A stretch of DNA of 12,177 nucleotides from Acinetobacter sp. (GCA_030152275.1 JASLHF010000219.1:1-12177), one strand, 5' to 3'. Counted from the stretch's first letter, positions 1-6,259 are shown. Numbers and translations are program-made. Notes: generated by a model from the sequence alone, not told the origin.

Positions 1-799
1 ATTAAATGAGCCAGTCATAGATCAGGCTAATTTGCTCAGCGCTGCGCAAAAACAGTCGATTAGCCAAAAAATTCTGAATGTGCATCAGTCCGGCAAAGCG
101 CAAATCGGCATTATCATTGTTCCGACTACAGGACAGGAAGACATTTTTGATTTTGCCATGCGTGCAGCTGAGCAGTGGAAATTAGGTTCTGCCAAACAGG
201 ATAATGGACTGCTGATGGCAATTGCAGTCAATGACCGGCGCATACAGATTCTGTCCGGCTATGGTTTAGAAGGCGTTTTGCCTGATGTCGTGCTGAGCCG
301 CATTATCCGCAATGAAATCACCCCGTATTTTAAACAAAACTTATATGCGCAGGGCATAAATGCCGGATTGGATGAGCTGATCCGCATTATAAATATGGAT
401 CCGGAAGTTGCTGCGCAGGCTGCTCAAGAGTTGAAAGAACGTCAGGCACAGGCGCTGCATGAACAGCAAGCCAAAGAAAAAACCCTGTACACTGCTTTGA
501 TTATTTTGGTAGCTGGCATTATTGGTTCCTATGTGGTGGGTAACCGGCTTAGCGCAGCCACAGCTGCAGTTGCCGGTACGGTTGCCGGTCTAGTCAATGG
601 GGCAGGTTTGCTGACCAGCTTGCTGATTGGCGGCGGCATATTTTTTCTCTTAATTACGGCATTGGCGCAGCTGATATTTCAAGCTTTTCTTTCCGGTGGC
701 GGGCGTGGTGGCGGTTCGGGCGGAGGATTTGGCGGCGGCGGAGGCTACAGCGGCGGCGGCGGTGGATTTGGCGGGGGAGGAGCATCAGGCTCATGGTGA
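1..799 (+). CDS. TPM-domain membrane protein with glycine-rich tail (5' partial)
   Basis: The reading frame is open from base 2 to the TGA at 797-799, so the true start lies upstream. The first visible residues, LNEPVIDQANLLSAAQK, match the start of a TPM domain (YgcG/Psb32 family), which normally follows a signal peptide; the signal peptide would be outside the window. The TPM fold covers about the first 130 visible residues, with the segment DNGLLMAIAVNDRRIQILSG typical of the family. A charged Glu/Gln-rich stretch follows, then two hydrophobic segments (around bases 485-540 and 560-690) and a tail made almost only of Gly with Ser, Phe and Tyr, ending in Trp. Such tails are common in this family, often encoded beside lemA. 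Members are thought to act at the cell envelope, but the biochemical role is not settled. The gene overlaps the next one by 7 bp, so the two are probably translationally coupled. Confidence 0.85.
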   Translation, partial: LNEPVIDQANLLSAAQKQSISQKILNVHQSGKAQIGIIIVPTTGQEDIFDFAMRAAEQWKLGSAKQDNGLLMAIAVNDRRIQILSGYGLEGVLPDVVLSRIIRNEITPYFKQNLYAQGINAGLDELIRIINMDPEVAAQAAQELKERQAQALHEQQAKEKTLYTALIILVAGIIGSYVVGNRLSAATAAVAGTVAGLVNGAGLLTSLLIGGGIFFLLITALAQLIFQAFLSGGGRGGGSGGGFGGGGGYSGGGGGFGGGGASGSW

Positions 800-1353
800 C
801 AAAATCAGAAACAACAGAAATTTTAACGCAGCCAAAAACCGAAGAGCAGCTGCGGCCCAGTTTACAGCGCTGGCTGAAGCATTTTTTCTATTTGCCTGCC
901 GTGAAGCGCTATTTCAATAAGCAGGATCTGCATGCAATAACCCAAGCAGTGGCCCAGGCTGAACAGGGCCACGCTGGTGAAATTCAAGTCGTGATTGAAG
1001 GGCACATTCCTGCGCATCAGGCATATCAGCAAGATACCCGCGCCCGCGCGCATCAGCTGTTTGCTGAACTGGGTGTATGGGATACAGAGCTGAACAGCGG
1101 CGTGCTGCTGTATCTGAACTTGTGCGAGCGTAAAGTCGAAATTGTTGCAGACCGCGGTATACATGGCGCGACAGTGCACAATATCTGGACTGGTATTTGT
1201 GAGACGGTGGTGGCTAAAATGCAGGTACAGCAGTACCGGCAGGCAGTCATTGCAGGAGTGGATCAGATTGGTGAAGTTCTCGCCGTTTACTATGCGCATG
1301 CGGAACAGAATGAAAGTAATGAGCTGGGCAATGCCCCGATTATTTTGGGCTAA
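793..1353 (+). CDS. Second TPM-domain protein, no signal peptide seen
   Basis: This 186-residue protein starts at an ATG inside the end of the preceding TPM gene (ATGGTGAC overlap), which implies coupled translation. After about 35 residues containing a short hydrophobic patch (HFFYLPAV), a TPM-type domain runs from about residue 45 to 170. Recognisable elements are EQGHAGEIQVVIEG, the ARAHQLFAELGVWDTELNSG block and LYLNLCERKVEIVADRGI, the last corresponding to the 'R.v.I..g.G' core of TPM proteins. No transmembrane tail or glycine-rich tail is present, unlike its neighbour, so it is probably a cytoplasmic or peripheral partner. Paired TPM genes of this long/short type are common downstream of lemA in proteobacteria. 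Function unknown; family assignment fairly sure. Confidence 0.8.
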   Translation: MVTKSETTEILTQPKTEEQLRPSLQRWLKHFFYLPAVKRYFNKQDLHAITQAVAQAEQGHAGEIQVVIEGHIPAHQAYQQDTRARAHQLFAELGVWDTELNSGVLLYLNLCERKVEIVADRGIHGATVHNIWTGICETVVAKMQVQQYRQAVIAGVDQIGEVLAVYYAHAEQNESNELGNAPIILG

Positions 1354-1377
1354 AAGCAAGTGAAATAACAGGGAAAT

Positions 1378-1398
1378 AAGTGACACAAATTGTCACTT
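1378..1398 (+). promoter_or_regulatory. Candidate PilR-type activator site upstream of pilA
   Basis: A perfect 8-bp inverted repeat, AAGTGACA and TGTCACTT separated by 5 bp. Its core, TGAC-N6-TGTCAC, recurs in the same orientation upstream of the second pilin promoter (4274-4259, minus strand). Here its end lies 94 bp from the -24 GG of the sigma-54 promoter, a normal distance for an enhancer-binding activator. PilR of Pseudomonas binds sites with a TGTC core. Assignment to PilR is inference. It is unlikely to be a terminator because no T-run follows. Confidence 0.4.
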
Positions 1399-1487
1399 TA
1401 GTACACATAAATAAACACCATCTCTACAAAGATACAAAAAAGTTTTTTAAAGTGCTGTATTTTTTGGTTTTTTAATTATAATAAAAC

Positions 1488-1504
1488 TTGGCACGTTTAG
1501 TGCT
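1488..1504 (+). promoter_or_regulatory. Sigma-54 (RpoN) promoter of pilA
   Basis: TTGGCACGTTTAGTGCT matches the RpoN consensus TGGCACG-N4-TTGCW with one mismatch in the -12 block. The invariant GG-N10-GC spacing is exact (GG at 1490-1491, GC at 1502-1503). Transcription should begin about 12 bases after the GC, giving an untranslated leader of roughly 50 bases. Major pilin genes in Pseudomonas and relatives are under RpoN with the PilS/PilR two-component system, which fits. Confidence 0.85.
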
Positions 1505-1562
1505 AACTATAAAATAAGCGACTGCTTAATAATTAAATTAAAAAACATTTGTGGAGAATGTT

Positions 1563-2144
1563 ATGAATGCTCAAAAAGGTTTTACCCTTATTGAATTAAT
1601 GATCGTTGTTGCAATTATCGGTATTCTTGCTGCGATTGCGATTCCTGCTTATCAGAACTATACAGCGAAGTCACAGGCTTCTGTAGCGCTTGCGGATATT
1701 ACTGGTGCGAAAGTAAATATTGAAGCTAAGCTTTCTGAAGGATTGAGCGCTGCGACTGCCTTGGCTACTACTCAAGGTTCAATGGTTGGTGTGAAAAATG
1801 TAACATCAACATGTAATGGCGTTGGTGTAAGTATTAGTGCGGATGGTGCTACTGCAGTAACCTGTAAAGTAAAAGGCAGTGCTAAGGTAAATGATCTTTA
1901 CATCTCTTGGGTACGTTCGTCTGATAAAAATGCTGTTGAAAACTCGAACAACCCTGCATCAAGTGTCGCTGAACAAACTGGTTCTTGGGAATGCGTAACT
2001 ACTATTCCTGCAAGCTTGGCGCCTAAAAACTGCGTAAATGAGACAGATACTGCGGGTACTGCATTAATTGCAAAATTAAATGTGAGTTCACAATTAGCTG
2101 CTGCTAAAACTAATACTGCTACAGCTGCTACAGCTGGTAACTAA
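1563..2144 (+). CDS. pilA: Type IV major pilin
   Basis: A 193-residue prepilin and the structural subunit of the type IV pilus, which drives twitching motility and DNA uptake. The start chosen is the ATG at 1563, with GGAG 7 bases upstream; a GTG four codons earlier would place that Shine-Dalgarno inside the gene. The leader MNAQKG is cleaved by PilD before Phe1, giving FTLIELMIVVAIIGILAAIA with Glu5 for assembly and the usual hydrophobic helix to about residue 28. Mature residues Cys78, Cys95, Cys138 and Cys151 suggest two disulfides, the second closing the C-terminal D-loop. Unusually, about 36 residues follow the loop, ending in a Thr/Ala-rich stretch TNTATAATAGN. The last residue is Asn, so the C-terminal serine used by TfpO-type ligases is absent. 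A sigma-54 promoter lies upstream and a pilin ligase downstream. comP-type naming is possible. Confidence 0.92.
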   Translation: MNAQKGFTLIELMIVVAIIGILAAIAIPAYQNYTAKSQASVALADITGAKVNIEAKLSEGLSAATALATTQGSMVGVKNVTSTCNGVGVSISADGATAVTCKVKGSAKVNDLYISWVRSSDKNAVENSNNPASSVAEQTGSWECVTTIPASLAPKNCVNETDTAGTALIAKLNVSSQLAAAKTNTATAATAGN

Positions 2145-2146
2145 TT

Positions 2147-2186
2147 AAAAAAAGAGAGGGGTCACTTAGTGTGGCCTCTTTTTTAA
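2147..2186 (+). terminator. Terminator after pilA, overlapping the ligase start region
   Basis: An A-run with GAGAGGGGTCAC pairs imperfectly with GTGTGGCCTC across a TTA loop, and is followed by TTTTTT (2179-2184). The ligase ATG is at 2188, so the U-run occupies the place where a ribosome-binding site would be. Most pilA transcription should stop here, leaving readthrough to express the ligase. Confidence 0.75.
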
Positions 2187-2187
2187 T

Positions 2188-3735
2188 ATGAAAATTTTAA
2201 ATATATTTATTATAATTTTAATTAATTTAGCTGTTCTTAATGTTAACCACTTTAATCCTTGGGCAACATTTGATAGTGAAAAAAATATTTTTTATGCATC
2301 TGTTATTATTCTTTTATGTTTCATTCTTAAAAATAAAAAAGAAATTAAATTAGAAACCAATATAATATTTTTAATTTTATTATTTTTTATTTCGCTCTCT
2401 TCATATCATATTTATGAATTTAAACAGTATTTTTATATTTTTAATTTATATTTACTTAATCTAGTACTGATTAGTGTGGCTTTAAAAAATAATCATAATA
2501 GCTTTAAATTATTAAATATTATTTTGATTTCTGTGTTTATATCCGGCAGTATTTCATCTCTGTTTGCTATATATCAGTGGCAGGAGGTTTTTACAGGAGC
2601 CTTTTGGTTATATGAAGTCCATAGTAGCCGCTTTTCTGCAAATTTGGCACAACCTAATCACCTTTCGACACTTGTGCTATTATCGTTGCTTGCTTGTTTA
2701 TATATGTATAAAAAATTTAATTTAAAAATAATTTTATTTTTTATTCCACTATTTATTTTTTCAGTAATATTAACGCAATCAAGGTCTGCCTTATTAGCTC
2801 TTATATTGATATCGATACTAAGTGTTTTAAAAGCTAAAAAAATTAGTAAAGATTTGCTTTTTATTTTATTATTGTTAGCGCCTGTTTATCTAGGATTCTC
2901 TAAGTTATTAAATAAAGTTAATGAAAAAATAAATGTTGTTGGCCGTGCGGGAGGGAGTTTTGAGCGATTAGAAATTTGGCAGGATTTTTTTCAGGTTTAT
3001 TCTCATGTAGGTTTTTGGGGGGCAGGTTGGAGGAATATAGAAAATTATCAATTTGAATTTGGTTCAAATTTTTCGGGATATTTATTTTCATATCATAATT
3101 TGTTTTTTGATTTATTGGTTATTTTTGGTGTTATAGGAGGTGTTTTTTTTATTTATGTTTTTTATAATTTATTAAAAATATTTTTTAAGATTGATAATAA
3201 TGAGGATTTCGTTGTTTTTTTAATGGTTTTAGTGTTGGTAAATTATTCCATGCTTGAATTTCCATTATTTTATAATTATTTTTTGCTAATTTTCTGTGTT
3301 TTATATTTTTATTTGGATAATAAATATTCTAAGCATATTTTTAATTTAGATATCAATAAATATATTTATATTGTTTTTACATTATTTGTACTGGTATTTA
3401 CATATATCTATATCTGTATTTATGATGATAATAGATCAAATTATCGAGCTTTATTTTTAGGATATTGTGTAGATGTCAAAAGAAAAAGTTTTGTTTTTGA
3501 TGAGTTTGATAATTTGGCAATTATAAATTGTAAGGAAAATATATCTTCAGGGAATTTAGAAATTTTTGAAAAAGGGTTGCTAATGAGGCCTTCTAAGGAA
3601 AATATTTTAAAAATGATTTATGTATATCATGCAGTTGGGGATTTTGATAAAAGAGATAAACTTTTAAACAAGTATAACAGCAGGTACTCACTTAACTATG
3701 ATTTAAGTGATGTGCTTAAGATGAAATTTTATTGA
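2188..3735 (+). CDS. PglL-type pilin O-oligosaccharyltransferase (Wzy_C family)
   Basis: A 515-residue multi-pass inner-membrane protein predicted to move a lipid-linked glycan onto pilin in the periplasm. Family signs, in order: N-terminal NHFNPWATF (about 20-28); ANLAQPNHLS (151-160), the hallmark of bacterial protein O-glycosylation ligases; TQSRSALLAL (196-205) and GSFERLEIW with Arg260 in the Wzy_C core; and SYHNLFFDLLVIFGVIG with His303 in the large periplasmic region. Membrane helices then run to about residue 410, followed by a soluble C-terminal segment. The gene is far more AT-rich than its neighbours, with mostly TTA and ATT codons, suggesting transfer or a hypervariable locus. No Shine-Dalgarno is visible before the ATG. 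Neither adjacent pilin ends in serine, so a PglL/ComP-type ligase using an internal residue fits better than TfpO. It could in principle be an O-antigen ligase, but the position beside pilA argues against that. Confidence 0.85.
   Translation: MKILNIFIIILINLAVLNVNHFNPWATFDSEKNIFYASVIILLCFILKNKKEIKLETNIIFLILLFFISLSSYHIYEFKQYFYIFNLYLLNLVLISVALKNNHNSFKLLNIILISVFISGSISSLFAIYQWQEVFTGAFWLYEVHSSRFSANLAQPNHLSTLVLLSLLACLYMYKKFNLKIILFFIPLFIFSVILTQSRSALLALILISILSVLKAKKISKDLLFILLLLAPVYLGFSKLLNKVNEKINVVGRAGGSFERLEIWQDFFQVYSHVGFWGAGWRNIENYQFEFGSNFSGYLFSYHNLFFDLLVIFGVIGGVFFIYVFYNLLKIFFKIDNNEDFVVFLMVLVLVNYSMLEFPLFYNYFLLIFCVLYFYLDNKYSKHIFNLDINKYIYIVFTLFVLVFTYIYICIYDDNRSNYRALFLGYCVDVKRKSFVFDEFDNLAIINCKENISSGNLEIFEKGLLMRPSKENILKMIYVYHAVGDFDKRDKLLNKYNSRYSLNYDLSDVLKMKFY
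3688..3710. repeat. Inverted repeat at the end of the ligase gene
   Basis: TCACTTAA and TTAAGTGA form a perfect 8-bp inverted repeat around a 7-base loop, just before the convergent gene ends. There is no T-run on either strand, so it is not a standard terminator; it may pause transcripts arriving from either side. Role unproven. Confidence 0.4.
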
Positions 3736-4160
3736 CAATCTGCAGGCAAATAAACTTTTGCAATATCTGAGGATGTGCATGTCCAATTTGAATTGTCATT
3801 ATCTGATACAGTTAAATTAAAATTTATATGCTTATTGGCGATTTTATACGAAATATTATCTTTTAATTCAAATAAAATATTGCAAGTGTTTTTCTTAGGT
3901 GAGGTTAGAGTGGCCGATTTTATAAAACTATTAAGAGATTCATTATTATATATATGATTGATTTCAATTTGAGTGGGGCATGATCCTTGTTGGCTGTAAG
4001 TGTAATTGATAAAAGTTTTGTAGGTATCAATATGGCTAATAACGTTTATGACTTGAGCTCGAACCGCATAGGATTGGTAAATAGGGATACTAATTGCTGC
4101 GAGTACACTGATCACAGTAATAACTATTAATAGTTCAATTATAGTAAATCCTGATTTCAT
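3729..4160 (-). CDS. Second type IV pilin (PilA-like), convergent with the ligase
   Basis: A 143-residue prepilin with a very short leader, MKSG, cleaved before Phe1. The mature protein opens FTIIELLIVITVISVLAAIS with Glu5, then IPIYQSYAVRAQ as in major pilins. Four cysteines (mature 57, 89, 124, 138) repeat the two-disulfide plan of the pilA product, and the C-terminal loop, WTCTSS to YLPADCQ, is classic for pilins; only one residue follows it. The protein is otherwise strongly diverged from the pilA product and the gene is AT-rich. Its 3' end overlaps the ligase gene by 7 bp. A near-consensus sigma-54 promoter 30 bp upstream argues that it is expressed, not a silent copy. It may be an alternative major pilin or an accessory subunit, and is a possible second substrate for the ligase. 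Confidence 0.87.
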   Translation of the reverse strand: MKSGFTIIELLIVITVISVLAAISIPIYQSYAVRAQVINVISHIDTYKTFINYTYSQQGSCPTQIEINHIYNNESLNSFIKSATLTSPKKNTCNILFELKDNISYKIANKHINFNLTVSDNDNSNWTCTSSDIAKVYLPADCQ

Positions 4161-4190
4161 ATGAGTGCTTCTTTAAGTTTACAAAATATA

Positions 4191-4206
4191 AGCAATTATT
4201 GTGCCA
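4191..4206 (-). promoter_or_regulatory. Sigma-54 (RpoN) promoter of the second pilin
   Basis: On the minus strand TGGCACAATAATTGCT gives TGGCAC and TTGCT with exact GG-N10-GC spacing. This is closer to consensus in the -12 block than the pilA promoter. Predicted start near 4180, about 20 bases before the pilin ATG at 4160. Confidence 0.85.
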
Positions 4207-4258
4207 TTAATTATTTTAAATTAAAACAGTAACTTATGGTTTTTTGAAAAAAAGTATT

Positions 4259-4274
4259 GTGACAAAAAAAGTCA
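4259..4274 (-). promoter_or_regulatory. Candidate PilR-type activator site upstream of the second pilin
   Basis: Minus strand reads TGAC-T6-TGTCAC, the same half-sites and 6-base spacing as the motif upstream of pilA. Its end is 54 bp from the -24 GG, against 94 bp at pilA, a difference of 40 bp (about four helical turns). Shared activator is inference. Confidence 0.4.
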
Positions 4275-4493
4275 ATAAATTTGTTTATTTGTAACCCTGA
4301 TTCTCATACGGATTTCAACAGAGATAGGTTTAAGAGGGAATTTAGATAACATAGCATTTTGCTTCCAGATCGATAAATTTCAAAGCTGCACAATGAACTA
4401 ATATTATCCCGCTTAAGAAGAACGATATGTGCTGCGGTTTAATAAATTTGGAATCCAAATTAGGTGATGCTGTATTCACTAAATAAGTGTTCA
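4275..4493. other. Non-coding stretch, no feature recognised
   Basis: Between the second pilin's upstream site and the decayed IS3 transposase I see no convincing open frame, RNA gene or terminator. The left end of the IS3 element should lie here, but I could not identify its terminal repeat. Confidence 0.5.
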
Positions 4494-4990
4494 ATGAAAT
4501 CTACACAAACATTCACTCCAAAATTCAAACTGGAAACAGCAAGCCTTTAACTTGATCAAGGCTATTTAATTCTGCAGGGGGCGGTGCTTTGGGTGTGGGG
4601 CAAACAGCTTTGAAACGTTGGGTGATTCAACACCAATTTGAGCGCATAAGCCAGCCCCAGCTTGCTCTGGCTTTAACGGCTCTCAGCAACTTAAAGCTCG
4701 CATTTTATCAGCCTTAACAGGAGAAGATGGGCTAAAAAACTGAAGCTCTTTTAATGTTAGACGAACGATTACGGTGTCTTACATTTTGTGTATTTGTGTT
4801 CAATGCGACATGTAAGAACTTGAATCCAGATCTTACTAAGCTTAAATTCATGGTTAGCGGTCTACTTATGCAAAGTCGTTGTTTATTAGGTAATCGTGGC
4901 ATTGGATATATGTTGACGAAGTAAGATATCAAGATTGGGCAGTGGATTTATATGCATAAATTAAAATATCTTTTTATAGTTGGTGAGATG
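4494..4990 (+). pseudogene. Decayed IS3-family transposase (OrfA plus start of OrfB)
   Basis: An OrfA-like frame opens at ATG 4494 with TPKFKLETASL, a stop at 4548, then LDQGY. After a frame change, 4586-4645 reads ALGVGQTALKRWVIQHQFER. These match the N-terminal helix-turn-helix of IS3 OrfA (FKLEAASLVLDQGYS ... LGVGxTALRRWVKQ). A further shift gives QQLKARIL and then the ALLMLDER-like end (about 4743-4770). From 4862 the frame LLMQSRCLLGNRGIGYMLTK, stop, DIKIGQW resembles the OrfB N-terminal region ('SxGSRxIxxML...GIKIGR'). The DDE catalytic core is absent. At least two stops and two or more frameshifts make it inactive. The right part ends at or before the IS5-like remnant at 5023. Confidence 0.8.
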
Positions 4991-5022
4991 CGCCGGTTGT
5001 TTGATTGGGCCTTAATATATTA

Positions 5023-5496
5023 GGGTGTGTCCTCATTTAAAGAATAATATTTAAATACATAGAATAAACCTTTAATTTATTTATATACTTTTCAATATTT
5101 TGCGTTCTTTTTTAGGTGATATTTGGTAGCAGGTTAAATAAATCATAAAACTTCATGGCTGTTACTGTTCAAAGAAAAATAGAAATATTATGGAGGCAAT
5201 TTTTTTGAAACTACGCAGAGGTGTAGCATTGCGTAATATCTCTTGGGAGTTTTGCTCTTAGAAAAAAGCTTATAATCGATTTAATCGCGAGGCAATCCAG
5301 GGATGATGGGATAAATTTTTTCAGACTGCGAGGTAGCTTGGGTTAAGGTGTTTAGTTAAAAACGCCTTTTAAGAATTAGATTAAAATAGTTTCAGTGTGA
5401 TATTGAATCGCCTTGATAAGTTGGCGCGGAATTATCAGTTTATGGTTTATATTGCATGTATGTTTATTTGGTGTAAAGCCAAATGAGGACAAGCCA
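5023..5496. mobile_element. Remnant of an IS5-like insertion sequence with terminal inverted repeats
   Basis: The ends GGGTGTGTCCTCATTT (5023-5038) and AAATGAGGACAAGCCA (5481-5496) are inverted repeats matching at 13 of 16 positions, and both sides are flanked by TA (5021-5022, 5497-5498). The interior carries a broken IS5-family transposase start. At 474 bp it is about half the usual length of such elements, so the catalytic part has been deleted. It could only move if a related transposase acted on its ends. Confidence 0.78.
5103..5362 (+). pseudogene. Broken IS5-family transposase N-terminal part
   Basis: Read in the frame of 5115, the DNA gives GDIW, then KLHGCYCSKKNRNIMEAIF, LKLRRGVALRNISWEFCS, KKAYNRFNREAIQG and WDKFF. 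This is the DUF4096-type N-terminal region of IS5/IS427-group transposases ('NRNVMEAILWKLRTGAPWRDIPxEFCPWQTAYNRFNRW'). Five in-frame stops (TAG or TGA or TAA) interrupt it, several at positions where the family has Trp or Leu, showing decay by point mutation rather than one frameshift. The DDE domain is missing. Confidence 0.83.
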
Positions 5497-5508
5497 TAAT
5501 TAATTATT

Positions 5509-5533
5509 AAAAAGCCCACACAGTGGGCTTTTT
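5509..5533 (-). terminator. Rho-independent terminator of bfr
   Basis: AAAAAGCCCAC and GTGGGCTTTTT form an 11-bp perfect stem with a 3-base loop. It lies 5 bases past the bfr stop. The A/T-flanked symmetry means it could also stop plus-strand transcription arriving from the IS debris. Confidence 0.92.
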
Positions 5534-5537
5534 AATA

Positions 5538-6002
5538 TCACATCTGACTTTGAATATAATTCTCAATACCTACAGTTTCAGTCAAATCCAGCTGCGTTGT
5601 TGTCCAGTCTAACCACTCTTCTTCTTTTTCTAGAATTTCCTGAGCCAAGTCGCGGGTCACATAGTCCAATTGCTCTTCAGCAAGCGCTACAGCTTTCTGC
5701 AGGGCTTCAATGTTCTCTTTGACTTTACGTACATCACAGTTCAATACTTCAACGGTATGCTGGCCGATATAGAGCTTGCCGAGGTGTTGCAGATTTGGCA
5801 GGCCTTCTAAAAAAAGAATCCGTTCGATAATTTTATCTGCGTGTTTCATTTGACGGATTGATTCCTTATATTCCGCTGAACCGAGCTGCTCAATACCCCA
5901 GTCATTAAACATGCGGGAATGCAGAAAATATTGGTTGATCGCAGTTAAATGATGATAAAGCACCTGATTTAACTGATTAATTACATCACGATTGCCTTTC
6001 AT
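5538..6002 (-). CDS. bfr: Bacterioferritin subunit lacking most ferroxidase ligands
   Basis: A 154-residue ferritin-fold protein that aligns without gaps to E. coli Bfr from MKGNRDVINQLN onward. The start was set at 6002 because the family begins MKG and a GGAG sits 8 bases before this ATG; 11 further upstream codons are open but lack support. Met52, the axial haem ligand at the subunit interface, is present. The di-iron ferroxidase residues are mostly replaced: Glu18 is His, Glu94 is Val, His130 is Trp, and Glu51 is Gln; Glu127 and His54 remain. This subunit should therefore form the 24-mer shell and bind haem, but not oxidise Fe(II) by itself. Neisseria and Pseudomonas use two bacterioferritin subunit types, one with haem sites and one with ferroxidase sites, so a partner is expected elsewhere in the genome. 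bfd, whose product releases the iron, is next upstream on the same strand with its own promoter. Confidence 0.93.
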   Translation of the reverse strand: MKGNRDVINQLNQVLYHHLTAINQYFLHSRMFNDWGIEQLGSAEYKESIRQMKHADKIIERILFLEGLPNLQHLGKLYIGQHTVEVLNCDVRKVKENIEALQKAVALAEEQLDYVTRDLAQEILEKEEEWLDWTTTQLDLTETVGIENYIQSQM

Positions 6003-6164
6003 TGCATTTGCTCCATCAAAATCAAAAAAAGCCATGTTTGCTGTAAGCGATTTAAGGCTTAAATAAATACAGTTTTCATCATTATCTTAAACAAGTCATG
6101 TGCATAAGGCGAGTAATTTATAGAACGGCAAATGAAAATCGCAATCAAATAAATTCAGTCTAAA

Positions 6165-6192
6165 AGAAAAAAACCGCCTAGAGTCATGGCGG
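6165..6192 (-). terminator. Probable terminator of bfd
   Basis: Minus strand: CCGCC, a 9-base loop, GGCGG, then TTTTTTTC. The stem is short (5 bp) but GC-only and followed by a proper T-run. It lies about 70 bases past the bfd stop. Confidence 0.65.
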
Positions 6193-6259
6193 GGAGGAGG
6201 AATGGCTGTTAGACCATTTAAATTATCGTTATCTTTATTTTGCGGATTAATAAGTCATA

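Noticed and set aside
862..1386. Long minus-strand open frame opposite the second TPM gene
   Set aside because: It mirrors the codon structure of a convincing TPM-domain gene and has no family likeness; the plus-strand gene is real.
1378..1398. Inverted repeat as terminator of the TPM operon
   Set aside because: No T-run follows on either strand, the stem is AT-rich, and its core recurs upstream of the second pilin, which fits a protein-binding site better.
1563..4160. Invertible pilin switch, as in Moraxella, where two pilin genes face each other
   Set aside because: The two pilin 5' ends share protein motifs but differ at many bases, I found no identical recombination sites, both have their own start and promoter, and no Piv-type recombinase gene is visible.
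4732..4932. Open frame of 66 codons on the minus strand
   Set aside because: It lies antisense to the decayed IS3 transposase, has no ribosome-binding site and resembles no family I know.
4910..4990. IS3 DDE core ('AVDLYA' similar to 'AVVIDLYAR')
   Set aside because: Short match in a different frame; the same bases fit the OrfB N-terminal region better in the frame that reads RGIGYMLTK and DIKIGQW.
6068..6086. Possible Fur box upstream of bfr
   Set aside because: Only the left half GATAATGAT is good; about 13 of 19 bases match in a very AT-rich stretch, which is expected by chance.
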